64,000 nt of DNA from Trebouxia sp. TZW2008. Lineage: Eukaryota; Chlorophyta; Trebouxiophyceae; Trebouxiales; Trebouxiaceae. Shown here piece by piece: positions 1 through 10,535 of this stretch. The translations under genes and the position numbers were made by a program. The stretch spans positions 1 to 64,000 of the forward strand of contig BDIU01000540.1 in NCBI GenBank assembly GCA_002118135.1. The letters run 5' to 3'. Numbering within the stretch: position 1 is the stretch's first letter; every line of letters begins with the position of its first letter. A model generated the notes under the pieces. It saw only the letters and a list, made by a program, of their open reading frames with translations. It did no database searches and had not been told where the DNA came from.

Positions 1-2269
1 TCACCACCACCACCCCCTTCACCCCCACCTTCACCACCACCGCCCCCATCACCACCACCCCCACCTCCTGTAAGTTTCTGATGCCCAGTGCCTGCTGTCT
101 GTATCTATGCCCCTGTGCGACAACTCAAAAGGCTTCATTGGGTTGGCTGATGAAACACAGCCCTGCTTTCATTCTCTGCATTGAATGCATGCTTTGCCAA
201 GCTGTGCTCTGAGTCTACACTCAGACTTTCAGCTTACTTTGTGACTGCTGTCATTTGCATGCCAAAGTTTCTAGCATTTCTGACCTTTGTGTATAGCAGG
301 CAGAGTTATGGTGATTTCTGCCTGGTCTGAGCCATGTGTTACTGCCACTCTGTACATGCAGGTTAGTATGCATGTTTGTGTATCTGAGCTGATCTAGTGT
401 CTTGGTACAGCTACAGCTGCACTTACTAGAGCTGCCAACTAAGCCACTGAATTTGTCGCACACAGATGCATCACAGCACAATATGCTAAGCTGCTGCACA
501 AAAGCACAGAGAGAAAGAGAGTAAAATTTGACATGCTTGAGCCAGCCGACAAGGCTAATGACATGCAACGCACAGTGGGAGTGAGTATGTGTCCATCAGG
601 TTTAGACAGTCTATGACATGGGGAGACATGAAAAGCAATGGCTGTGTATGCATGCAGGTGGTAAAAGCTTTATCCATTGCAGCAACGGTGCCAATGAGTC
701 TATTGTAAAAGATACAATACAGGGTAATATGCCAAGCTACTGCACAGATGCGCATGCAGACACTGGCTGTGTGTGCATGCAGGTGGCAAAAGCTTTGTCC
801 ACTGCAGCAACGGTACCAGTTGTGACAGCTGATCAGAGGCTGGAGTTTTTTTACATTAGTTCCTTTGACGATCCTGCTCAGGCCAAGGTGCGCTCAATAA
901 AATGAAGCTTACGCACCATATCATCATATATCATGACATATCATGACATTTCATCACATATCATCAATTCTCATCACATGTCATTACATATCATTACGTA
1001 TTGTTCCACATCATCACACATGGTCACTCACATGCACAAGGCATTGGTAGCAGCATTTTTGATACATGCAACTTTGTTCCGGGCAAAGCTTGGTAGCATT
1101 GTATGCTGCTGCAAAATCAACAGCAGAGCGCAGAAATGAAGTGTTGATACTGCATGATGCTATCAATGCAAAGCGTCAGGTGCTGTAAGTCACCTTTCTG
1201 ACAGTGATGCATAGTATAGAAAACCTCATACCATATTGTTGTGGCGTGAAGGCTGTGTGCCTGATGAGTCAACAGTATGGGCTTGCTGCAGTAAGCAGTA
1301 CACCATATGTGTATGCTTTACATGCCGTGGCATAAAGGCTGTGTGCCTGATGAGTCAAGTATTTGCTTGCTGCAGTAAGCAGTACACCATATGTGTATGC
1401 TTTACATGCCGTGGCATAAAGGCTGTGTGCCTGATGAGTCAAGTATTTGCTTGCTGTAGTAAGCAGTACACAACGTATATATGCTTCCTGAATGTTGAGC
1501 GTGTTTGGGTAAGTCTTGCGACGAGCGACCCAGCATATGTCTACCAGCGGACGACCTGTGAATCGTGTGTTCAATCAGCAAAACTGTAGAGCGCTTGATT
1601 GAACTCAAGAGGTCGCACTCCACTGGAGAGTGACTTACAGGTTACTCAACTGCAGCTGTAACTGTAGCTGACTAATATGTACAGTCAGACACTACAGACC
1701 AGAATTTAACACTGACAAGCACTATGTGCCTGCTGCAGTTAATTGCTGCTATGACACACAATCTAGCTGGCCTGTCAGGACCTTGTGTTGTGGTTATTGC
1801 TGCAATCCGACCAGGGTCAGTCATTGTGACAACATCAGTCACCTTTCTGAGTGGTGACACTAATGGGGCTGAGGCGTATAAGAGTGCGTTGAATTCCAGC
1901 AGCAGCAGTGTGTTTGGGTCTTATGCGGTAACTGTTGACACCAGCACCATCACCCAAAGCACAACACCCAACCCTTCAGCTGGTGAGCTTCCTGCTGTTC
2001 TTTGACTGTGGAAATTGCTTGTGCTTTGACCTCTCAATGATGCATCACATGATATGCCCTGCTGAATTTGCTGTCACACCTTTGAGCACGTGTACTTAAC
2101 AGCACCCAGTTTTCTTTGTGAAGAACAGGTTTTGCGTGTTTCTGATGTATGCTGACTGAAGTTGACTGCATCCTTGACAGGTGCAACAAGTAGTGGAGAG
2201 ATTCAAGCGACGCCCAGCATGCTCTTCCTATCAGCAAGCGTGACGATCATTGCAATAATGCTAGCATGA
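1..2269 (+). CDS. Pro-rich, probably GPI-anchored surface/ECM protein (3' part)
   Basis: Exons I can join: 1-69 (open at the window edge), 783-887, 1739-1982 and 2181-2269; phases agree at all three junctions (0, 0, 1). The first exon encodes only Ser and Pro (S-P-P-P-P type), as in hydroxyproline-rich pherophorin-like algal wall proteins, and ends at a GTAAGT donor. Later exons give a beta-rich module with the stretch IRPGSVIVTTSVTF, a motif style common in algal extracellular proteins, then a Ser/Thr-rich stem. The last exon ends in Ser/Gly followed by a hydrophobic run (MLFLSASVTIIAIMLA) directly before the stop, as in GPI-attachment signals. I infer a secreted, wall- or membrane-anchored protein. 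The specific family is not recognised and the N-terminus lies outside the window. Confidence 0.6.
640..692 (+). repeat. Acceptor-side echo of exon 783-887
   Basis: This intronic stretch repeats the end of the intron and start of the following exon (GCATGCAG then GTGG-AAAAGCTTT), about 120 bp upstream of the real copy, with a few substitutions. It includes a usable AG acceptor. Confidence 0.6.
1239..1489 (+). repeat. 84-bp tandem repeat, about three copies
   Basis: The segment GCTTGCTGCAGTAAGCAGTAC starts near 1281, 1365 and 1449, exactly 84 bp apart, inside the intron before exon 1739-1982. Each unit contains CTGCAG|TAAGC, so acceptor-like and donor-like strings lie together. Apparent ORFs here on both strands are products of the repeat. 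Confidence 0.8.
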
Positions 2270-2613
2270 CAGCACTAGCACAGAGTGACAGCAAGCATCA
2301 GCTAAATATATATCAGAGTCATATATGTGCATGTCTGACCACTGACCATAGGGTTTTCTGTACTGTTTGTCATGGTTATGTCAGGTTTAGGGTTCTAAGC
2401 AGCCATGTGGGTGCGCAGTAACACCCCTAAAATCTCTTATTCAAATTTAAAGTTGCTTAGAGAAACAATGTACCGTACAGCAATCAATATTCCTTTATGA
2501 ACACTCTTCACAAGAACAACACCAAGTACTGTTTCTTATGATTACTAATATTGTAACCATGCAAGCATGTAACCAGAGAAAGTCATAAGAAGCCTAGAAA
2601 AGGGTCAGGCTCT

Positions 2614-2654
<41 letters not shown>

Positions 2655-2749
2655 CGCTTTGGCCAGCCAACAAGTCTGATCGCGTGTGTCAAAACCTGAT
2701 CAAATATTGAGAACACCTGCATATGATCCCTTTGACCAAAAAAATGATC
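2270..2749. other. Intergenic stretch with (GA)n microsatellite
   Basis: No gene is seen. A pure GA microsatellite lies at about 2615-2650. TGTAA strings near 2550-2570 could be polyadenylation signals for the upstream gene, but at nearly 300 bp this is weak. Confidence 0.5.
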
Positions 2750-4093
2750 TCATAGTGTCAGTCTGAGTTGTGAAAAGAGAAGCATACTGCTGCCTAAGCG
2801 GCTGTAAAAGATTGCATTCAAACACAAGATGAAACTCATCAGCAATTGACCCAGAGCCACAGTACCGTGAGCACAAATCCTGTCTGCCCTATTGACCCGT
2901 GGCCCGCCTGCTAGGCGATGAATGGCAACAGGCAACTTATGTGAAGCAAGCCTGAACTGCAAAAAACGCTGCATGCGCCTGGCAGAAACAGGTAACTGAC
3001 AATAACGCCGCCGCTTGCTGTATGGCCTAAATTAGTGATGATAAGTGCAACTTAACACCCCAGCAGAAGGGGCAGACATAGGACTGTACAAGTCAAAATC
3101 ATGAACGCCCTGCAAGCTGCCATGCAACAGCTGTATAACACTAGGAGCATCCAAAATCAAGACATTAATGACACTAAGAGACACATGATAGCCGATGGAG
3201 CGCAGGCTGTCAAAAAAAGATCCACAAAAGTTCCTAGCCCCTCGCGCAGCATCTGCCTGATTGTCCAACAGTATCGTGTGAAAAAAAGACCCATGAGGGG
3301 TAGCAGCAAGCCTACTGTAAAACTGTAAACACTGTTGCCACCAAAACACCTTGAGAGCTGTCAAGCCAAGCTCTGTAAGCAACATTGAACTGGGGTGAAA
3401 CGCACCCCACAAACATGCCGTTGAAACCTAGCATAAGTCTGCTCTAAGTCAGAGCGCGGCCCGTTTGCAGCAGCAGATTGAGGGCTGTGCATGCCCCAAA
3501 GCTCACAACTATAATGAAGAGTGGGCATCAAATTACTCTGTAGTAGTTGCAACTTCAGATTGACTGTGTTACCACACTGCAACTGCGAGTGTTGGCGCTG
3601 CACCACAGCCCAAGAACCTGTCGCCTTGGCCTTCAAAGGCCTGATGAGGTGAGATATGTCGCCTGATAAATGGAAATGCAGGCCCAAATATTTGCAAGAG
3701 TCAACTTGCTCCAAAGCCTGCCCATTGCATGTGAACTGAGTTGCATCCACAGGCGCTGAAGACACCACCATGACCTTGGTTTTTGTAACACTGATGTCCA
3801 TGTGCAAGGTGTGGCAAAAGTTTGATAAAGAGTCAATGAGAGCCTGTAAGTGGAGTGGGCTGCCTTCCGCCAAGCTAATGTCATCAGCATACTCTAAGTC
3901 CGTCAAGCGATGAGAGCCAATCCAGATGCATAGTGTCTCCATGCAAACTAAGCGTCTGCCTTGTGCATAGGCATAGACTTCTCGCTTGCTGTTGCTGCAT
4001 TCGGCACTGCAGCGCCCGCATAGAGGTCCATTCACGCCTCATATGCCGGCACTGCAGTGTTGCCTGTGGCAACAACAGGTGGACTGGCAGCAC
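2750..4093 (-). mobile_element. Decayed LINE reverse transcriptase fragment
   Basis: The longest reading frame (4035-3361, complement) contains the reverse-transcriptase catalytic motif as LEYADDISL, followed by thumb-like sequence and CKYLGLHF, typical of non-LTR elements. The protein continues in another frame after a break near 3390-3410 (LLTELGLTALKVFW). It shifts again near 2850, where RLASHKLPVAIHRLAG and then DEFHLVFEC-like codons match the C-terminal domain of algal and plant LINEs. The frame breaks and the missing endonuclease and 5' RT show a dead, 5'-truncated copy. Confidence 0.85.
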
Positions 4094-5403
4094 ACATGCT
4101 TGTGTGGTGCATAGTGATGCAAGTGGTTACACTATGCGCCATCAGAGCTTTTGTGATGTTAGTTTGCATGTTGTTTTTACATTCAGTATTGCGGTGCTGG
4201 CATGTGCGCGTTGTGTACCTGCACCATGACATGGACAGACAATGACCTTGTCATTCGAGTTGCGCTGATGCGTTTGTGCTGCTCTATCACGTTGCAGCTC
4301 AGGGGCTTTTCCCTGGGCTTCGTCCTTTGTCTCAGATCTTTCTGTCCAGCGCTTCAGGCTTACAATTCGAAGAGAGCAGAGCAGAGCAGCCGGCCGCGAG
4401 TGCTTGTATGCCTTGTGCCTGAGGACTTGTGACTTGCATGTGCCTGTGGATACTGTGAGCTCTGTGGATGTCTACACCTCCTCAAGGCCGTTTGTGGTTT
4501 TGGTTTTTATTTTTCAGGTAGTCAATTCACACTTTTGGAGTGCTTGCTGCCTGCTTTCAGCGCTCGCGGTCGGCACACTTTGACAGCACAGACGCTGCAG
4601 CTTCAGCGACAGCAGCAGCCAGCCACAGATGCTATCAAACCTTGTAACAAATTGCTTCAATCCTATCCATATGCATCGGCTTCGGCATTGTTTAGTGTCT
4701 CCGGACACTCTTTTGCCCAAGATAAAAAAGGCACAGACCTTTCTTTGCTTTTCTTTTGACGTGCTTGCCGCCTCACTTTTGGGCTGCCTTTTTTGACAGA
4801 GGCTGCCGCTATAGTGCCAGACAGCGTAGAGTTTATAGTGTTACAGAGTGCAGAATAGTGCTCAAGTACTGAGACAAGCTTGAGTACTGCAGCCATTACC
4901 GTAGTACAGGCAGTGTAGCTGCCTATTAGTTGGTCTGCCAATTGATCAACAGTTTGCATGGCTGTGTTTGGAACATTGGTATGAATGACATGCTTGTCGC
5001 ATGAATCGCAAGTCGCCTCTACTGACAGAGGCTCCTATTATAATGATGACGCCAAACAGCATATGCATAAACTTTCTCCTCTTATGCTCGCTTAGGGCCT
5101 GCCAATCTTTGTGAGATTGCGGCGCTGACGTCAAGCCATAGACAATCTTGACTTGCATCGAGACACGCCCTGTTTATGCCAAAGCAATACAAGCAGTGGG
5201 GGCATTTGCAATTTTTGCTTGCAGGCACTACAGTGCAAAAGCAACCCTGATGACGCTCCGAAACCAATTTGAAACGATCGGAACTTGCTCAAGCAGCCGT
5301 TTATGTCAAGGGCAGCATCAAACCGGCAACGACACGGCCGACAGCGTACAGCGCTCACATTGTTTGCCGCCTTTGGCTGCTGCTGCCGTTTGCAACGACG
5401 GCA
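4094..5403. other. Intergenic region, no supported gene
   Basis: Open frames here (for example 4535-4759 + and 4959-4663 -) overlap one another and have no recognisable domain. Part may be 5' debris of the adjacent LINE. The last 130 bp are CpG-richer and probably hold the promoter and 5' UTR of the dioxygenase gene. Its frame stays open upstream of 5404 but has no ATG. Confidence 0.4.
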
Positions 5404-8400
5404 ATGCTTTGCAGCTCTACCTGCAACGTTAGGCCGACTCGAACCTTGGGTGTTCCGATCAAGCACTGTCAGCCGCGTCCACAAGCTGTGTGTCTCAACC
5501 GGCGGGTTGGCTTATCAGCTCGCTGCGTAGCAACAGGCTCAGATCAAGGGGTTCAGACGTCGTTCAGGCCTTTGGAGGTCAAAGAGAAACCTACCATACC
5601 AGCTGGCGTCGACATCAACTCGCGGTATCAGCTGCACGGCGACCAGATCCAGTCTTACCGTGACACAGGGTTCGTCAAGCTGCGGAACGTATTTGACAAA
5701 CCAACCTTGGACCATTACGCACCGTCACTATCACTGTCGGTGAAAGAAGCTGACAAGACCCCTCTACAGCAGGACCCTGACTACCAGCAAGCATTCACGC
5801 AGGTAAAGTTGCAACAGTAGCACAAACGACTGCATCAACTCGACAAAGTCATCAACGGCAACAAGCAAGCAATGATGCTGTACCCATGTGCACAGGTGCT
5901 GAATCTGGCAAGGAGAAATGACAAGGCCCTTGAGCTTGTGATGGGTCATCGACTTGCTCGCATTGCAGCTGAGCTGATGGGTGTAAGCTTTCCACTGCAT
6001 GCATGATGCGTGCTCACCCGGCAAAGCTCCCCCACAAAGTGACCATGCAGTTGTGTGCAGATTCTGCAACACCTTTCTCTGCGCAACAGAGTGTGGCAAT
6101 GTGCACAGATACCTCAACCATCTAAAGTGCTGCCTGGCTTGTCATGGCTAATACCAAGTGTCGTAGTTAACAGCAGTATCTGACCGTGAGCCTGCTGCGA
6201 TCACAAGCCAAGAGCAGTGTCTGACAACAATCATGCTGCAATCACAAAGCATCATTTGTGTTTGATGTGAGTATATGAGCACCACTTCAGTGCACGTGTA
6301 CTCATTTGAATCTTGCAATCCAGGTGGAAGGGGTGAGGCTGTATGCAGATCAGGCCCTGTACAAAGAGGCCTATGGGGGTTACACACCTTGGCACTGTGA
6401 TGCTTTCTACTGGCCTTTGGCCACTGACAAAGCTGTCACAGCCTGGATCCCACTTCAGGTCTGCCTTGCACAGTGTTGTCTTGATGTAACATCTGCATTT
6501 CTTCTCATGCCTTGCACAGTGTTGCCTTGATGCAACAACTGCATTTCTTCTCGAGCAGAGTGTACTTTGGTCACCATGTTCTTGTATCAAACGCTTTCTG
6601 TTGGTCTCTGGCCACTGACAAGGCCGTCACAGCCTGGATCCCACATCAGGTCTGCCTTGCACAGTGTTATCTTGAAGTAACATCTGCATTTCTTCTCAAG
6701 CAGAGTGTACTTTGGTGACCATGTTCTTGTATCAAACGCTTTCTGTTGGTCTCTGGGCACTGACAAGGCCATCACAGCCTGGATGCGCGTTGAGGTCTTC
6801 CTCACATCCATCATGCATGCAAAGCATTTGTGGATTTATGCACTTGCACAGGTGTGCAGGTGTTCAACTGCGCGTGTCTGCATCTATGCATTTACGAAGG
6901 TCAACATCTGTGCTGTGATTGGTTAGACTGTTCTGGTATGCTGCAGCCTGAGTCTGCACAAGATGGTTTCCCAGTTGCATGTTGTAAGTGCGTTTTGACA
7001 CACTACATTGGGCAAGGCGTACCTACATTTGGCATTTCAGTAGTCTAATCATCATTGATACTGTGAGTGCTGTCATTATGACTTTAGTCATGCATGGTGC
7101 AGGCTACACCTGAGGCAATGGGACCCATGCAGTTTGCTGCTGGCAGCCAGCACCATGACCTGGGCAGGTGCATACATTTCCTGTTTACCCTACTGCTTCT
7201 TGAGCAGATTTGCCTTGTTTGCACAATCTTGTGCTGCCCTAGCACCAGCGTAACACCAACTCCTGCTGTCTTTCCTCTTGTTGCTGCTGTTCCATGTAGC
7301 TTCCTTGTTGCATGTTATTGCATGAGTCATGTGTTGTACAGAGCCCATACAAGAAACTAGTGAGCGGAGCGCAGCTGTGTCCACCTGGTGGGGAGTGAAT
7401 TTGCGGACAGTGCAGGCCCCAAGTTCATATTTTCAAGATGTGTGACCTTAGCCCTTTCAGTCTGTGGATAGACTTACGCTGGACAAACGCTAGCTGTGCA
7501 CGGCGCCAGTCACACCTTGTAGCATTCATCCCTTTTTGGACCTGCAACACTTGTTTGCACAGCTCTACCCTGCTGTGTAACAGCACATGTGTCTTGAATG
7601 CCAAGATTGTATGCATCCAGGCATTTGGAGATTGGGAGGGACTCACATAAGCTGATTGATGCCAAGGTGCAAGCAAGTGGGCTGGACGTTGTCAAGGAAC
7701 CCTATGAGTTTGGTGAGATCCTGACCTACATGCCCAAGACCAGATATCATTCATTCATTCACTCATGGTAAACGTGGGCTAGGCAGGCTCAGCAGGCCCA
7801 TCTAGGTACGTACAGAAGCATTCAACTGTCTCTAACCAGTTCGATCATGTGCTAATCTAAACCATTTATATTGAACATGAAGAGGTCCTTGAGACCAGAT
7901 ATCCTTGTAGTATAGCTGCAGCATAGGATATAATAGTCGTGCAACACTGCCAAGCGACGCATATACAGTAACCTCTTGATATAAGGACACTCGACATAAG
8001 GACACTCGATATAAGGACATTCTCGATGTAAGGACAATGCAGCTGGGAGCCAAGCACTGCATCCTGACTACAGCAGTCCCTCTGAGTAAGGACAACTTGA
8101 TGTCAGGACAAATTTCTTGGTAACCAAAGCAGTCATTACCAAGAGAGTTTACTATAGTGGTTACAGTCGACTCTGCTGAGGCTGCTGCATCTGAGTTCTG
8201 ACTGAAGCTGTGCTGTAAGCTGCCGACCACGAGTTCTGAGTATCCAACAAAACTTGGCGTTTCGAGTGTGGGGTGACTACCTGCAAAATGAAAACCTGTA
8301 AGGTGTTTGTAGTTCAAGCACCATCATGTATCAGCAGCTTGACTGTGATTTGTGCTACCTTTGGCACATTCTCAACTGGTACTCCGCCCACTTCCCCCCC

Positions 8401-9351
8401 GTCTCCCGCAAACGGCTCACTGTGCATCGTCTTAGGTGTGAGTGGTGTTGCAGATACTCTCATGCCCAAGTGACCTTTGAGTCTCAAACGGCTCACTTCC
8501 CTGTTCATTGCGCTTGTCCACACACCTCTCAATGCATGCTGACACATCTACACGGTATTGCAAATGATGTTGCAATTTGGCAGAATGACCCAACAGGATC
8601 CAGTCAGACATAGGCAGCTGAGTTTGAGCCATGATACGCATTCACAATGGCAAGTCATGCTGGTACAATTGACCTGCAATCACAGGCGAGGTCAGCTTGT
8701 ATTTCTGCACAGCAAGAAAGTCTTTGCGTTGAGTGTACTCATGTAATCAGAACAATGCATCTGCAATCACAAGTGAGGTCAGTTTTTGTTCCAGCTTCAT
8801 CTTCTTACATGTAAACCACTGTGGTTGCAACCTCAGGCGAGGTCAGCTTCCATTCCAGCCTCAACTTCCATAAGGCTGATGGGAACCAGACCGGGAACCC
8901 TAGGGAGGTCTTCACTATCATCTTCATGGACAAGGATATGACCCTGGCAGAACCTCTAAATGAATACCAGCACAGAGACCGTGATGCGTAAGTCAAGCAC
9001 TTGTGTTGCTGGATGTCCATAAGCTATGCACCTGTACTGCTCTAGATGACATGTCATGGGCAAATATGGTAAATTGATACAGCCTTTGAATCTACACCAG
9101 CCCAGTCACTCGTCAGTCAGCATCAACACGTGTCATGCAATATGACATGTTCGGTTTTACTATACTGTCATATTGCCAGCAACATAAGCCAATTATCCAT
9201 TGAGCCAAGGAATGCTGTGCATCTGCTGTTTTGTTCTGATGCATCTGCAACAGCAAGTAAAGTCAGCAATGGTGCCTGCAGGTACTTTTCCCAGCTGAAA
9301 CCTGGAGAGCTTTGCCACACTGACAAGAATCCAATCATCTGGTCAAAGTGA
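5404..9351 (+). CDS. Phytanoyl-CoA dioxygenase (PhyH)-like oxygenase
   Basis: Seven exons: 5404-5802, 5896-5982, 6324-6458, 7103-7167, 7621-7712, 8837-8987 and 9282-9351. All phases match and give 332 aa. The family is Fe(II)/2-oxoglutarate-dependent dioxygenases. DTGFVKLRNVF (about residue 90) is the usual start of the fold. TPWHCDAFYWPL (about 183-194) carries the HxD iron ligands. SFHSSLNFH (about 263-271) supplies the distal His, and the Arg in NPREVF (about 281) would bind 2-oxoglutarate. DLGR-HLEIG and VKEPYEFGE also fit the family. The first 60 residues are Arg/Ser/Thr/Cys-rich and could be an organelle presequence. The start at 5404 is the first in-frame ATG. The substrate cannot be inferred. 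Introns carry exon-edge echoes. Confidence 0.85.
6409..6800 (+). repeat. Donor-side echoes of PhyH exon 3
   Basis: The exon end (CTGACAAAGCTGTCACAG...CTTCAG|GTCTGC) and following intron recur about 6601-6730 and, more decayed, 6746-6800, about 146 bp apart, with a partial copy at 6506-6600. The first echo keeps CATCAG|GTCTGC, and the second has lost the donor. Confidence 0.8.
7964..8156. mobile_element. pogo/Tc1-mariner-like MITE, copy 1
   Basis: Terminal inverted repeats start TACAGTAACCTCTTGATATAAGG and end with the complement (...AGAGAGTTTACTATA), flanked by TA. The interior is non-coding and rich in TAAGGACA strings. CAGT-AC-TCTC termini with a TA target are typical of pogo-type elements. 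The element lies in intron 5 of the PhyH gene. Confidence 0.75.
8664..8860 (+). repeat. Acceptor-side echoes of PhyH exon 6
   Basis: The junction CAG|GCGAGGTCAGCTT of the real exon (8837) is preceded by copies near 8668-8690 (CACAGGCGAGGTCAGCTT) and 8762-8800 (CACAAGTGAGGTCAG). The first copy keeps the AG. Confidence 0.65.
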
Positions 9352-9439
9352 AACATGAGCACAGCAGAATCCCTGCCATCCACAAGCTATTATCATGCTG
9401 AGGCGGGTGTCATGCTGACTTCGGTCAGCAGCCTCTGAG

Positions 9440-9444
9440 TGTAA
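9440..9444 (+). terminator. Possible poly(A) signal TGTAA of the PhyH gene
   Basis: TGTAA, the usual chlorophyte polyadenylation signal, occurs 88 bp after the stop. The motif is short and can occur by chance. Confidence 0.3.
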
Positions 9445-10199
9445 TATCAGCCTGACTCAGCAGAGTCCGGCATGCTGAGAAAGTATCAACAAGCCAATGA
9501 TTTCCAAATGATCCATTATTATAAGGGTGCCTTCCTGCAAGCTTTCATTTCCTTTTTCTGCTCAGCTGCGCTTGGCAGGCGGTTGAAATATAAATTTGGT
9601 CATGCAGCAAAGTATCCGCGCCAATGAATTGCTTGTGTCGAGTTGTATCTCAGGTTAGAGGTGCATGACAGGCCATTGAAGCTCAAAATTCAAGATGTTT
9701 GCCCGTAGACTTTTCAGGCCAATCATTGCTCTGCGTGGTCTGGCATCTAGCTCTCCTGTAGTACAGATCCAGCATGTTAGCGTGTCTAGTTTTGACTTCT
9801 GCATGCCATTTTCTGCTTTTCATCTCTGCTCTGATGTGTCGTAATTCACGGCTCCGATGCGGCGCAGCTACCCCATTTGGTGTAGTAATAGTTGGTTGTA
9901 TGTAGCGATCTGTAATGATTTGATGATAATCTTGCCTTGCTATGCATCCAAGATATCGAGTGCAAATTTGCAAAACGCGTCACACCTGCTATTTCAAGAC
10001 ACAGCTGGCCGAATTCAAGTTGCATAATCAACGAAAAAAATGTTCTGAGGGACAAGAAGCATCACTGAAAAGTCAGAAATGGGCTGACTGACAACAGTAC
10101 AAGTTCATTTGAGAGGTCGTCGTCAACCAGAACACAAGGCACATGCGCAGCGCCAAGACCAAAAAATGGGTTCCTTATATTTCTGCACTTTTGATCAGC
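9445..10199. other. Convergent intergenic region, nothing recognised
   Basis: It lies between the 3' end of the PhyH gene and the 3' side of the exonuclease-RecG gene. Open frames here lack recognisable motifs. Confidence 0.4.
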
Positions 10200-10535
10200 T
10201 ATTGCGCAATTGCCTCAAGCACTTCCTCTGCAGCAGCAGCAGCAGCAGCATTTGCATTGTCAGCTGCCATGACAGCTGCAGCAGCAGCTTGGAAGCCCTT
10301 ATTATCCTCCAGCTCAGCAGTTGCATCAGCAGTCCCATCAGCAGCTGCAAACTTAGAGCCCCAGTCATCCTGCGGCTCAGCAGTTGCATCAGTAGCTGCC
10401 GATTTAGAGCTTCCTTCATCCTCCAGCTCAGCACTTGCATCAGCATTTACAGCAGCAGCAGCTTCAGAGCCTTAGTCAAACTCCATGTCAGCAGTCGCAT
10501 CAGCAGCTGCGGCTTTAGAGCCTCAGTCATCCGGC
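10200..10535 (-). repeat. Decayed copies of the Ala-rich RecG C-terminal tail beyond the stop
   Basis: The helicase ends in repeats of the type [12 protein letters not shown]. The same pattern (on the + strand CAGCAGCTGC, CTCCAGCTCAGCAGTTGCATC) continues for about 330 bp past the stop at 10536, interrupted by stops and small indels. This looks like a coding minisatellite cut short by a nonsense mutation, now 3' UTR. Confidence 0.65.
10447..10451 (-). terminator. Possible poly(A) signal TGTAA of the exonuclease-RecG gene
   Basis: TGTAA on the minus strand, 85 nt downstream of the stop. Confidence 0.25.

Noticed and set aside
1200..1500. CRISPR-like regular repeat
   Set aside because: The 84-bp units are contiguous without unique spacers, in a eukaryotic intron.
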